The position numbers and the translations under genes were made by a program. The notes under the pieces are model-generated. The model worked only from the letters and a program-made list of their open reading frames with translations. It had not been told where the DNA came from and searched no databases. From Aquimarina algiphila (GTDB taxonomy: Bacteria > Bacteroidota > Bacteroidia > Flavobacteriales > Flavobacteriaceae): a stretch of DNA of 64,000 nucleotides. Below, piece by piece: positions 1-7,755 of the stretch (its first letter is position 1; each line of letters opens with the position of its first letter). Where the stretch lies: NCBI RefSeq assembly GCF_007489275.1, contig NZ_VLNR01000036.1, positions 1 to 64,000 on the forward strand, written 5' to 3'.

Positions 1-126
1 AGGGATTTAAAAATAGAATCTTATCAAAGATCACAGCAATGACCATTATTCAATATATCAATAGGTTTGAATTCAACAGAAATATAAACAACCTAAAAAT
101 TAATATTAACTAAATGCACAACGGGT
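1..126 (+). mobile_element. Right end of an IS982-like insertion sequence (partial, runs off the window)
   Basis: The first 113 bases encode the C-terminal tail of a transposase in frame 3. The next bases read ATGCACAACGGGT, ending at about 126, which I take as the terminal inverted repeat; read outward-in it starts ACCCGTTGTGCAT, a form I associate with Bacteroidota IS982-type elements. Directly after 126 the DNA enters, in mid-protein, a MotA/TolQ/ExbB-like reading frame that has no start codon. This supports the boundary. The left end is outside the window, so neither the target duplication nor the element length can be checked. The family assignment rests on memory of the C-terminal pattern and is moderate. 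Confidence 0.5.
3..113 (+). CDS. IS982-like transposase, C-terminal fragment (5' end outside window)
   Basis: Frame 3 is open from the window edge to a TAA at 111-113 and gives 36 residues beginning GFKNRILSKITAMTIIQYIN. The R-I-x-x-K-I-x-A-x-T-x-x-Q-Y-x-N pattern near the end, followed by a short NNLKINI tail, resembles the ends of IS982-family transposases (DDE type). Only this tail is visible, so no catalytic residues can be checked. It lies about 13 bases from the proposed IS terminus, as expected for this family. Confidence 0.45.
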   Translation, partial: GFKNRILSKITAMTIIQYINRFEFNRNINNLKININ

Positions 127-366
127 ATTAGCTTATTAAGTTCTATTGGCCTTTTAACTCTGGTTTGGGGAATGTTAGGACAACTGATAGGTTTGGTAGA
201 AATGTTTGATCAGGTCGAACAGATTGGAGATCTTTCTACTGGTATTTTTGCCGGAGGATTAAAAGTATCGGCACTTCCTCCCATCTTTGGTTTTTTTGTA
301 TTTATAATTTCAAGAGCTGCGATTATTGTATTTACCTGGATCGGTAAGGAAGCAGACCAAAAATAA
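127..366 (+). pseudogene. MotA/TolQ/ExbB proton-channel family protein, 5'-truncated by the IS
   Basis: The frame is open from the IS junction to TAA at 364-366. It encodes about 79 residues, with ATG only at 172. Residues such as LTLVWGMLGQLIGLVEMFD, then AGGLKVSALPPIFGF and a final hydrophobic segment with a short charged tail, match the last third of MotA/TolQ/ExbB-type channel proteins: TM2, the conserved 'GGL(K/R)xS' turn and TM3. The N-terminal TM segment and cytoplasmic loop are missing. No ATG precedes the conserved part and the proposed IS terminus abuts it, so I read it as a gene disrupted by insertion, not as a small functional protein. Its upstream half should lie beyond the left end of the IS. 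Confidence 0.6.
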
Positions 367-514
367 TTCCTAAAAAAATAATTTGTAAAATTCCTTTCAA
401 TTGAACCTGTATCAATTGTTAGGTGAACTTCTGAAGCGTAATGAAACTATGAATTCTAACTTTGTAGCTTCACTTTTTCAACATTAATTTTTACTAAGAA
501 AATACAAATAAAAT

Positions 515-1405
515 ATGATGAAAAAAATAGTGCTAAAAATAATTTTTGGAATAGTAGCGACTATATTAATAATGATTATAGGCTTTTACTTTTTTCTATT
601 TCTTAATCCTTTACATATTCATGAGGTAAATTTATTGAAATGGATTCCGATTTTGATAGGAGTAATTGGTATGTTTTTTAGCGGTACAATAAATAAAAAG
701 ACACCACCTAAATTTCTACCGTTTCTTTTTTTACCTTTTTTTATTTTTGATCTTTTTGGTTTTTTATATATCCCTTTTATTTTTATCCTTATCGTTATAG
801 GCTCACTTACCTTAGCTATTACCAGAGATTCTATTAAAAAAGGATACAGATTTTTATCTGGTCTAGGAGTCTTGGGTGTTTTTTTCTATTTTTTGTTTTC
901 CCAGCCTCTTATCGTATTAACTGAGAATTCAGATTATAATGATCATGGAGAATTAATAAACGCTAATACTCTTTGGGATTTTACGGAAAAGGGAAAGTTA
1001 ATCCTTCCAGATCATACATTATATGATCAAAAAGATATTGAATTTAATTTAAAAAATATCAAAGAAAAAACATACTTGATTACGTTTTGGGCTACTTGGT
1101 GCCCACCATGTATGCATGAAAAACCAGAACTGGAAAAACTAAAAAAAGAACTAAGCAAAAATTCTAATATCGAGTTTATAGACATTTCATTTGATTCTGA
1201 TATCCATAAGTGGAAACAGTTTGTAAATGATAAAAACCCAATAGGAATGCAGTTTATTTCTAAAAGAGTAAAAGAAACAAGAAGAGTATTGCAAATTAGT
1301 TCAATCCCGATGCATTTCATTGTAGGTGAAGATGGAGTATACAGCGCATATAGTTCATTTGAAATAGCAAAAAAAGAACTCAAAAGATTATCAGTTAAAA
1401 ACTAA
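515..1405 (+). CDS. Membrane-anchored thioredoxin-fold protein (TlpA/redoxin type)
   Basis: This 296-residue protein has two halves. Roughly residues 1-140 hold four or five hydrophobic segments. Residues about 155-290 form a thioredoxin-like domain with the active-site motif WCPPC (C196 and C199), preceded by the typical TFWATW strand and followed by a cis-Pro region (SSIPMHF). Such proteins catalyse thiol-disulfide exchange on the periplasmic side, often keeping cytochrome-maturation or envelope thiols reduced; the exact partner cannot be inferred. The gene starts with two consecutive ATGs (515 or 518) and ends 6 bases before the beta-lactamase-fold gene, so the two are probably co-transcribed. 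Confidence 0.8.
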   Translation: MMKKIVLKIIFGIVATILIMIIGFYFFLFLNPLHIHEVNLLKWIPILIGVIGMFFSGTINKKTPPKFLPFLFLPFFIFDLFGFLYIPFIFILIVIGSLTLAITRDSIKKGYRFLSGLGVLGVFFYFLFSQPLIVLTENSDYNDHGELINANTLWDFTEKGKLILPDHTLYDQKDIEFNLKNIKEKTYLITFWATWCPPCMHEKPELEKLKKELSKNSNIEFIDISFDSDIHKWKQFVNDKNPIGMQFISKRVKETRRVLQISSIPMHFIVGEDGVYSAYSSFEIAKKELKRLSVKN

Positions 1406-1411
1406 AATATT

Positions 1412-2728
1412 ATGATAAAAAAGATATTAATTATAGCTTTTTTGATAAGCTATACCATAAATGCACAAAAGATTAATAAGGCAAAACTAGATAGTTTGTT
1501 TTCTGTGATTGATCATAAAAATAAAGGAATGGGAAGTGTTTCTGTTTTAGAGAACGGAATAGAAATCTATCAACATACTATGGGATATGCAGATCTTAAA
1601 AATAAAGTAAAGGCTAGTCATAATACCAAATATAGAATAGGTTCTATTACCAAAACATTTACAGCAACAATAATTATGCAATTGATCGAGGAAAAGAAGC
1701 TGAGTCTAGTAACTTTTCTTAGTGATTATTTTCCTAAAATTCCTAATGCTGATAAAATTACAATAAAACATCTTTTAAAACATCGCAGTGGTTTATATAA
1801 TATAACTAACGATAAAGACTTTAGGAAATGGATGGTGGTTCCTAATACGAGACAACAAATGTTAGATCGAATTGAAAAAAAAGAAATTCAATTTAAACCC
1901 GATGAGAAAGGTAAATACTCTAATACAAATTATGTCTTATTGTCTTATATAGCCGAAGATATCGAAGGGAAAAGTTATGCCGAAATTCTTAAATCGAGGA
2001 TAATTATTCCTTGTCATTTAAAGAATACATATTATGGAAGTAAAATAAATTCAAAGGAAAATGAAGCGTTGTCATATCACATGGATGAAGAGTGGGTGTT
2101 ACAACCAGAAACAGATATGAGTGTGCCTATAGGTGCAGGAGCTATAGTTTCTACATCAAAAGATGTAGCCATTTTTTATCATAATTTGTTCTCTGATAAA
2201 CTGGTGTCTAAAGAATCCTTACTTAAGATGAAAGATCTTGAAGATAGTTATGGAATGGGACTTGTTCAATTTCCTTATGACCATAAAGAAAACTTTGGTC
2301 ATTCAGGAGGAATTGATGGCTTTCAATCTGTAGCGATTTATGTGCCAGAAGATAAACTGTCAATTAGTTATTTGTCTAATGGTGTAATATTAGGGTTTAC
2401 TGAGATATTAGTTGGGGTCGCTAATATATATTATGACCTGGAATATAAACTTCCAGAATTTAAGCCTGCATTACATCTAAAAACCGAAGAACTTGATGCA
2501 TATTTAGGGGTTTATAAAGGAGAAGAACCTCCATTTGAAATAACAATGACTAAAGAAGACGCTACACTAATCGTAAGTGCAAAAAATGGTCCGACATTTC
2601 CAGTAGAATCACATGAAAAAAACAAATTTCAATCAAATCGAGCAGGAGTACATATTGAATTTTTTCCAGAACAAAATAAGATGATCTTACAATTAGGCGG
2701 AAAAAAGGCAGAATTTAAAAGGAAGTAG
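1412..2728 (+). CDS. Secreted serine hydrolase, beta-lactamase/class C penicillin-binding-protein fold
   Basis: This 438-residue protein starts with a signal peptide (hydrophobic residues 4-17, then NAQ). It carries the three serine-hydrolase motifs: SITK (S78 nucleophile, K81), YSN near residue 170, and HSGG (in place of KTG) near residue 295. These define the beta-lactamase family (PF00144), which covers D-aminopeptidases, esterases and PBP-like enzymes. A C-terminal beta-rich extension of about 100 residues (from about 340) resembles the lipocalin-like DUF3471 tail of such proteins. The substrate is unknown. It is the last gene of a short operon and is followed by a strong bidirectional terminator. 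Confidence 0.85.
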   Translation: MIKKILIIAFLISYTINAQKINKAKLDSLFSVIDHKNKGMGSVSVLENGIEIYQHTMGYADLKNKVKASHNTKYRIGSITKTFTATIIMQLIEEKKLSLVTFLSDYFPKIPNADKITIKHLLKHRSGLYNITNDKDFRKWMVVPNTRQQMLDRIEKKEIQFKPDEKGKYSNTNYVLLSYIAEDIEGKSYAEILKSRIIIPCHLKNTYYGSKINSKENEALSYHMDEEWVLQPETDMSVPIGAGAIVSTSKDVAIFYHNLFSDKLVSKESLLKMKDLEDSYGMGLVQFPYDHKENFGHSGGIDGFQSVAIYVPEDKLSISYLSNGVILGFTEILVGVANIYYDLEYKLPEFKPALHLKTEELDAYLGVYKGEEPPFEITMTKEDATLIVSAKNGPTFPVESHEKNKFQSNRAGVHIEFFPEQNKMILQLGGKKAEFKRK

Positions 2729-2736
2729 GAGGAGAT

Positions 2737-2768
2737 AATTCCTGATTCATCAAGATGAATCAGGAATT
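2737..2768. terminator. Bidirectional terminator between convergent genes
   Basis: Perfect inverted repeat with 15-base arms (2737-2751 and 2754-2768) and a two-base loop, followed by a T-run on the + strand. It lies between the stops of the serine hydrolase (+) and the CDGSH gene (-), so it can end transcription from both sides. Confidence 0.9.
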
Positions 2769-2777
2769 TTTCATTTT

Positions 2778-3017
2778 CTAATTTTTATGAGACCCATCAC
2801 AATACGGTGGGTTTTTAGTTTCTTTGCAGGTGCATAAATAAGCTTCTTTAGCTTCATGGACACTAAAAATCGTTGGTGGAGTACCTCCTTCTTTTTTATG
2901 AGTACCATTACAAAAAGGCTGATCTGCACTATGTCCACAACTACACCATGCATAATTCTTATCTGCTTCTAATTGACAAGGGATAGGCGCATCACCACCT
3001 CGTATATTATTTTTCAT
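2778..3017 (-). CDS. Tandem CDGSH iron-sulfur protein
   Basis: This 79-residue protein is made almost entirely of two CDGSH-type [2Fe-2S] binding motifs. The first is CSCGHSADQPFCNGTH and the second CTCKETKNPPYCDGSH. Each gives the 3-Cys/1-His ligand set of the mitoNEET/CISD3 family. In the first motif the residue after the third Cys is Asn instead of the usual Asp, while the ligands are kept. Single-chain proteins with two motifs correspond to the monomeric CISD3-like class. They are thought to act in cluster transfer or redox sensing; a specific role here is not known. The gene stands alone between two terminator or promoter regions. Confidence 0.9.
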   Translation of the reverse strand: MKNNIRGGDAPIPCQLEADKNYAWCSCGHSADQPFCNGTHKKEGGTPPTIFSVHEAKEAYLCTCKETKNPPYCDGSHKN

Positions 3018-3134
3018 AACTATGTTTTTATCTTTAAAAATATCAAATCCTACGTTAAGATTGGTTTTAAATAAGTGATAACAACCTTATTTATTTTGGA
3101 TAAAAAAATAAATTATGATGATAATGAATAAAGC

Positions 3135-4508
3135 TTATTTGATCAATTTCACATTTGGAAAAGCAGCATGATAACCAAACCAAAACGCATTATGAGTAGG
3201 TAATCGTTGTAAAGTTTTACCGCTTTTAATATTTTTAATTTGATTTTCATCTAGTTCCCAAGTTTCACCATTACTGTCTTGGGCTAATGATGTTTTGTCA
3301 TATGAAGTAAATTCAATCTCCTTGGTGAAATATACACGATGCGCGCCACTTTGATCTGTAAATACGGTGAAATTATTGTGATTTATTACACCTTTATAAA
3401 TATGATTTTTCTTTAAAAAATTGGATGAAATGGCAATATTCTCTTCAGTTTTATCAGGGAGTCGTATGGCTAGAATTTCTTCCTTGTTTTTTAATCTGGT
3501 ATCCTTTTCTTGCACTGTAAACATTAATTCATCGGTCGAAAAGTAATCTTTATAAGCAACTCCTTCATCATAATCTCTACGATGTCCTGTTTTTAACGAT
3601 AAAACAGTAGTTTTTGGATGCCGTTTTTTCCATTCTCCCCAAGTTGTTGTGACCACACTAAGGTATTCTAATTCAATACCCTTGCCTACCAAAGGTCCTA
3701 TAACAGGTTTTCCCCAAAGCGTATTCCAAAGCGATTGTGTTTTTTGATCGTACATTAATTTATTAGATCGATATAAAAAACCACTAGTACCCATTTGATA
3801 GCGAATTCCATCTTTTTCTGTTTTATATAAAATTACAGTTCCGCATAATGTACAATATACTCCGGCAACGGGAATATTTCCGACTTGATCGGTAAACATT
3901 TCATGCCAGGCTAAAATACGTTTTGGATATGCACGCGTATCTCCATTAATAGAAATGCCAAAAACAATATCCTTATCATCGAGATAAGTCGCATCTTTTG
4001 CATTGAGCATTTTGGGATTTCGAAGTGGCGGGATACCATCTTGTTTTACACCTCCCCAACGTACTTCATCTAATCGAATGGTAGATTGATGTTCGCGATC
4101 CAGGAAATATCTGTCAAAACGAGAATCTATAGCTTTATGTAGGATAGCTTTAAAGGTATAGTAAGCATCTGGATAAGACGATTGTTTACTCCATATGTAT
4201 TCATACCATTTATCAAAATCGCGAGGATAATATTTTTTAGTTTTTTTCTGAAGAATGTTTAGAAGTTTAAGTGAAGTCGAGGGGCTTCTTAAAAAGTACA
4301 TGGTTTCAACTGCCATGACTTCAAAACTTTCTTTCCAGTGATCTTCAATATATTTTAGTGCTTCTTTATGGACTTGAGTATTTCCAGAAGTAAAGAAATC
4401 CAGAAAATATTCATAGTCTTGTTTTTCTAAGGTATTATTAACCGTATTTTGAGCATTGGTCACACCAATATTGAAGATAAAAACCAAGGTAAATATAAAT
4501 CGCATCAT
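3135..4508 (-). CDS. DUF3179 domain-containing exported protein
   Basis: This 457-residue protein has an N-terminal signal peptide (MMRFIFTLVFIFNIGVTNAQ). Residues about 150-440 match the DUF3179 family as I know it. Recognisable features are the DxVFGIxINGDTRAYPK strand, the GVYCTLCGT segment with two cysteines, then YQMGTSGFLYRSNKLMYD and SLWNTLWG blocks, and the late NAFWFGYHAAFP motif. The first 130 residues are alpha-helical and lack a recognised domain. The biochemical function of DUF3179 is not established; the paired cysteines suggest metal or redox chemistry in the envelope. It starts 77 bases beyond the stop of the upstream ABC transporter gene on the same strand and could share its transcript. 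Confidence 0.8.
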   Translation of the reverse strand: MMRFIFTLVFIFNIGVTNAQNTVNNTLEKQDYEYFLDFFTSGNTQVHKEALKYIEDHWKESFEVMAVETMYFLRSPSTSLKLLNILQKKTKKYYPRDFDKWYEYIWSKQSSYPDAYYTFKAILHKAIDSRFDRYFLDREHQSTIRLDEVRWGGVKQDGIPPLRNPKMLNAKDATYLDDKDIVFGISINGDTRAYPKRILAWHEMFTDQVGNIPVAGVYCTLCGTVILYKTEKDGIRYQMGTSGFLYRSNKLMYDQKTQSLWNTLWGKPVIGPLVGKGIELEYLSVVTTTWGEWKKRHPKTTVLSLKTGHRRDYDEGVAYKDYFSTDELMFTVQEKDTRLKNKEEILAIRLPDKTEENIAISSNFLKKNHIYKGVINHNNFTVFTDQSGAHRVYFTKEIEFTSYDKTSLAQDSNGETWELDENQIKNIKSGKTLQRLPTHNAFWFGYHAAFPNVKLIK

Positions 4509-4587
4509 CCTAATTACTTTAGAAGTAAGTCGTATTAAGATGGTAATTTCTACACCGATAAAAGAATTTTAAGATTTTATTCTTTTA

Positions 4588-6360
4588 CTAGATCCTTGCT
4601 TGATACGTATATAAATCAAAATACCTACCTTCTGAAGCGATGAGTTCATCATGAGTGCCACGTTCGGCAATTTTTCCTGATTCTATGACCAAAATCTGAT
4701 CGGCTTTTTTAATGGTACTTAGTCTATGGGCAATCACAAAAGTGGTTCTACCTCTCATTAATTCACTAAGGCTTTTTTGAATCAATGCTTCACTTTCTGT
4801 ATCTAGATTAGAAGTAGCTTCATCGAGAATGATAATTTTGGGATCTGCTAGTATTGCTCTTGCGATTGCAATTCGTTGTCGTTGTCCTCCAGATAATTTT
4901 ACCCCACGTTCACCTATTAGCGTATCTAATCCTTCATCAAAACGATCTGTAAATTCATTAACGTATGCAGCTTTAACTGCTTGAAGTAATTGTTCTTCTG
5001 TAGCATCTGGTCGTGGAAATAAGATATTTTGTCGTATAGAACCCTCAAATAAGAATTCATCTTGTAAAACTACTCCAAGGTTCCTTCTGTAGCTATTTAG
5101 TTTGACTTTTGATAAATCGTGACCGTCGATAGTAATAAGACCCGATTTTGGATTTAGAAAAGTGGCTGATAGTCCAGCAATCGTAGACTTTCCTGATCCC
5201 GAACTACCTACCAAAGCAGTAACTGATCCTGAAGTAGCTTTAAAACTAATATTATGCAATACATCTTTTCCTTCCTCATAAGAAAAAGTAACATCATCAA
5301 AAATAATATTTCCATGTATATCAACTAATTCTACCGTTCGATCTTCTATTTCCTCTTCTGGAGTCATATTCATGAGCTCTTCGGTACGATCTAATCCGGC
5401 TAATGCTTCAGTCAACTGACTTCCTATATTGCTCATTTGTACTATTGGAGCAATCATAAAACCAAGTAATAATGTAAAAGAAAGAAAATCACCAACAGTA
5501 AGTTCATCAACCATAATTTTATAACCACCAATCCCCATAATTCCGGTAGAAGCAATACCTAATAGAAATGTAGACGAGCTAGTGATCAGCGCAGTAGTTG
5601 TTAAACTTTTTTTCACATTTTGAAATAAGCGATCAACTCCTTCTTCAAAAGTTCTATTTTCTTGCTCCTCTGCATTAAATCCTTTTATCACTCGAACTCC
5701 GGCAAGGGTTTCTGTTAGTCTGCCTTTAACTTCAGCATTAATAACTCCTCGTTTCCTAAAGATAGGTCTTATGTATTTAAAAGCTTTTAAGGCAACTACG
5801 CCAAATACAGATACTGGAACCAATACAAATAGAGTCATTGATGGACTAATTCGAATTAATAAAACTAATGAAATGATTGCTGTAATTGTACCTCCGACCA
5901 ATTGTACTAATCCCGTGCCAATAAGGTTTCTAACGCCTTCTACATCACTCATGATACGAGATACTAGGGCTCCTGATTTGGTATTGTCAAAAAAGCTAAT
6001 AGGTAGTGATAATACTTTTTTCTGTACTTGTGCTCGTAATTCTGATATTAAAAATTGAGCTTGCACACTAAGTATCCGAGTTAGAAGAAATGAAGTAATA
6101 GCCTGTATTAGAATTGAAATTCCTACTCCTGTTAATAATAACTTCAGCATTTCGTAATCTTTTTTAGCGATTACGTCATCCATGAGATATTTACTAGCTA
6201 CAGGTAATACTAAACTAGCTAACCTGCTTATGACAATGAGAAGTAATCCAATAAAAACAAGATTTCTTCTTGGCCAAATAATGGTTTTAAATGCTTTTCC
6301 AATAGTTACTTTTGACTTTTTTTTGTCTTTAGAAGTAGCGGTGTTTTGAAATTCTCTCAT
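4588..6360 (-). CDS. ABC exporter, fused permease/ATPase (MsbA/MDR type)
   Basis: This 590-residue half-transporter has a six-helix type I exporter domain (about residues 30-320) followed by an ATPase domain. Walker A is GSSGSGKST, the signature is LSGGQRQR, Walker B is IIILDEATSNLD and the switch region is FVIAHRL. It should work as a homodimer that exports lipids, drugs or peptides. The substrate cannot be told from sequence, although lipid A flippase-like MsbA or multidrug export are the usual annotations. There is no C39 peptidase domain, unlike the exporter at 32806-35010. The gene starts 9 bases from the stop of the YdjM-like gene upstream, so both are probably in one operon. Confidence 0.88.
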   Translation of the reverse strand: MREFQNTATSKDKKKSKVTIGKAFKTIIWPRRNLVFIGLLLIVISRLASLVLPVASKYLMDDVIAKKDYEMLKLLLTGVGISILIQAITSFLLTRILSVQAQFLISELRAQVQKKVLSLPISFFDNTKSGALVSRIMSDVEGVRNLIGTGLVQLVGGTITAIISLVLLIRISPSMTLFVLVPVSVFGVVALKAFKYIRPIFRKRGVINAEVKGRLTETLAGVRVIKGFNAEEQENRTFEEGVDRLFQNVKKSLTTTALITSSSTFLLGIASTGIMGIGGYKIMVDELTVGDFLSFTLLLGFMIAPIVQMSNIGSQLTEALAGLDRTEELMNMTPEEEIEDRTVELVDIHGNIIFDDVTFSYEEGKDVLHNISFKATSGSVTALVGSSGSGKSTIAGLSATFLNPKSGLITIDGHDLSKVKLNSYRRNLGVVLQDEFLFEGSIRQNILFPRPDATEEQLLQAVKAAYVNEFTDRFDEGLDTLIGERGVKLSGGQRQRIAIARAILADPKIIILDEATSNLDTESEALIQKSLSELMRGRTTFVIAHRLSTIKKADQILVIESGKIAERGTHDELIASEGRYFDLYTYQARI

Positions 6361-6369
6361 GCTTGTTGT

Positions 6370-6915
6370 TCAGTTTGATTGAATCTTACGTTTTTTGACA
6401 TAATACATCGTTAATATATAAATACCACCTGGAATTCCGACCCAAATCAATTCACTTAACAATACTTTAATGCCCCAAATGCTAAAAAAATTACTAGCTC
6501 CAATGGGAGAAACTTTAATGGGCCTCCACGGAAAAAAATAGCGTGTATCATCAAAAGGAGAAAAAAAAGCAATACCCAAACCTCCTGTAGTCATAGCATC
6601 CAAAATACCATGTGATGCTGTACAAACTGAAAAATAAGTAATTAATATTAAGCCAGTTTTAGTCATTAGCTTCTTACGATAAAAAATAGAGGTCATGGTT
6701 ATTCCGAAAAATAAAGCAAAGACTAATGAATGAGAAAATCCTCGATGTCCCCAAAAATCTTCATATGCTATATTGAATTTAAAACCGATAACATCAGCAT
6801 CGGGCATAATAGCGCAAAGGATTCCGAGGAACCAGAATTTCCAATTGATAACTTCTTTTGAAAAACTTTTACCAAAAGCAAAAGCAGTAAATCCGTGAGC
6901 AAAGATGGATGCCAT
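6370..6915 (-). CDS. YdjM-like membrane-bound metal-dependent hydrolase
   Basis: The 181-residue protein has four or five hydrophobic segments and the conserved pattern MPDADVIGF then GHRGFSHS. These mark the LexA-binding, inner-membrane-associated hydrolase family (PF04307, YdjM). The Asp and His residues in these motifs are the predicted metal ligands, and a further HGILDAMTTGG motif is present near residue 104. The enzymatic reaction is not defined for the family. It is placed just upstream of the ABC exporter gene, with 9 bases between them. Confidence 0.8.
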   Translation of the reverse strand: MASIFAHGFTAFAFGKSFSKEVINWKFWFLGILCAIMPDADVIGFKFNIAYEDFWGHRGFSHSLVFALFFGITMTSIFYRKKLMTKTGLILITYFSVCTASHGILDAMTTGGLGIAFFSPFDDTRYFFPWRPIKVSPIGASNFFSIWGIKVLLSELIWVGIPGGIYILTMYYVKKRKIQSN

Positions 6916-6938
6916 AATTAGAGTAGTCTAAGTGTCTT

Positions 6939-7689
6939 TTAATGTTTATTCCGGTTTTGCTTTTTGTTTCTAACGTAAATTAGTTTAGATCTCCCCTTTG
7001 TAGTTTCACGTTGTTCTATTTCAAAACTTTTAATGGATTGAATTAGCGGAGTTAGTTTTTGAAAACCATAGTTTCTAGAGTCAAAGTTGGGTTGTTTCTT
7101 TTGTAAAAGACTTCCTACATCACCAAGAAAAGCCCAGCCATCATCGTCTGCCAAATCAGATATTGTATATGAAATTAATCTGATATCTTTTTGCGTTATT
7201 TTATCTACATTACTCTTAGATATAGGTTTACTATCTGTAGATTCAGATTCATTCTCTTCGGCTTCATGTTTTAGTATTTCAAGATAATTTATCACAAGCA
7301 ACAATAAAAGGATTAGGGGTTTTCTTTTCTCCAATTCCAAAAACTTTCATTCCTGCTTCTCTAAGTCGAGTAGCTAAACGGGTAAAATCACTATCGCTGG
7401 ATACCAGGCAAAACCCATTTACTTTTTCTGAATATAAAATATCCATAGCATCAATAATCATAGCAGAATCAGTTGCATTTTTTCCTTTGGTGTAACCATA
7501 TTGTTGAATAGGAGTTATAGCATTTTCAAGAAGAATTTTCTTCCATTTGGTAAGATCCGGTTTGGTCCAATCGCCATAAATTCTTTTTATGGTGGGATTA
7601 CCATATTTAGCTATCTCTTCCATCATTTCTTTGATATAGGTAGATGGTATATTATCACCGTCGATTAGTACTGCAAGATTTAAATCCAT
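6939..7689 (-). pseudogene. NYN (LabA/DUF88) nuclease-like protein with OST-HTH/LOTUS domain, split by a frameshift
   Basis: Two overlapping frames make one protein. The first (7689 to stop at 7279) encodes a NYN/PIN-like domain, with LIDGDNIP, TDSAMIIDAMDIL and the SSDSDFTRLATRLRE acidic motifs, all intact. It ends abruptly at IVACDKLS. The second frame (stop at 6939) resumes with NYLEILKHEAEE and carries a LOTUS/OST-HTH domain containing DDDGWAFLGDVG and NYGFQKL. In relatives I know, CDKF-YLEIL reads straight through, so one base was gained, or two or five lost, near 7288-7292. This is either a real mutation or a sequencing error; both halves remain well conserved, which favours recent origin. 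Intact proteins of this type are predicted RNA-binding nucleases. The nominal ATG of the second frame at 7340 lies inside the first frame and is probably not a true start. Confidence 0.75.
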
Positions 7690-7755
7690 ATAAAATGATT
7701 AAGGTATACTATCAGGATAATGTATAAAATAGCGGGATAGTATTGACTTTAAACG

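Noticed and set aside
114..366. A short functional channel protein starting at ATG 172
   Set aside because: The conserved family segment already starts before the ATG, and the IS terminus is directly upstream, so truncation fits better.
7279..7340. Programmed frameshifting in the NYN-LOTUS gene
   Set aside because: No classical slippery heptamer with a downstream stem is seen; a mutation or sequencing error is simpler.
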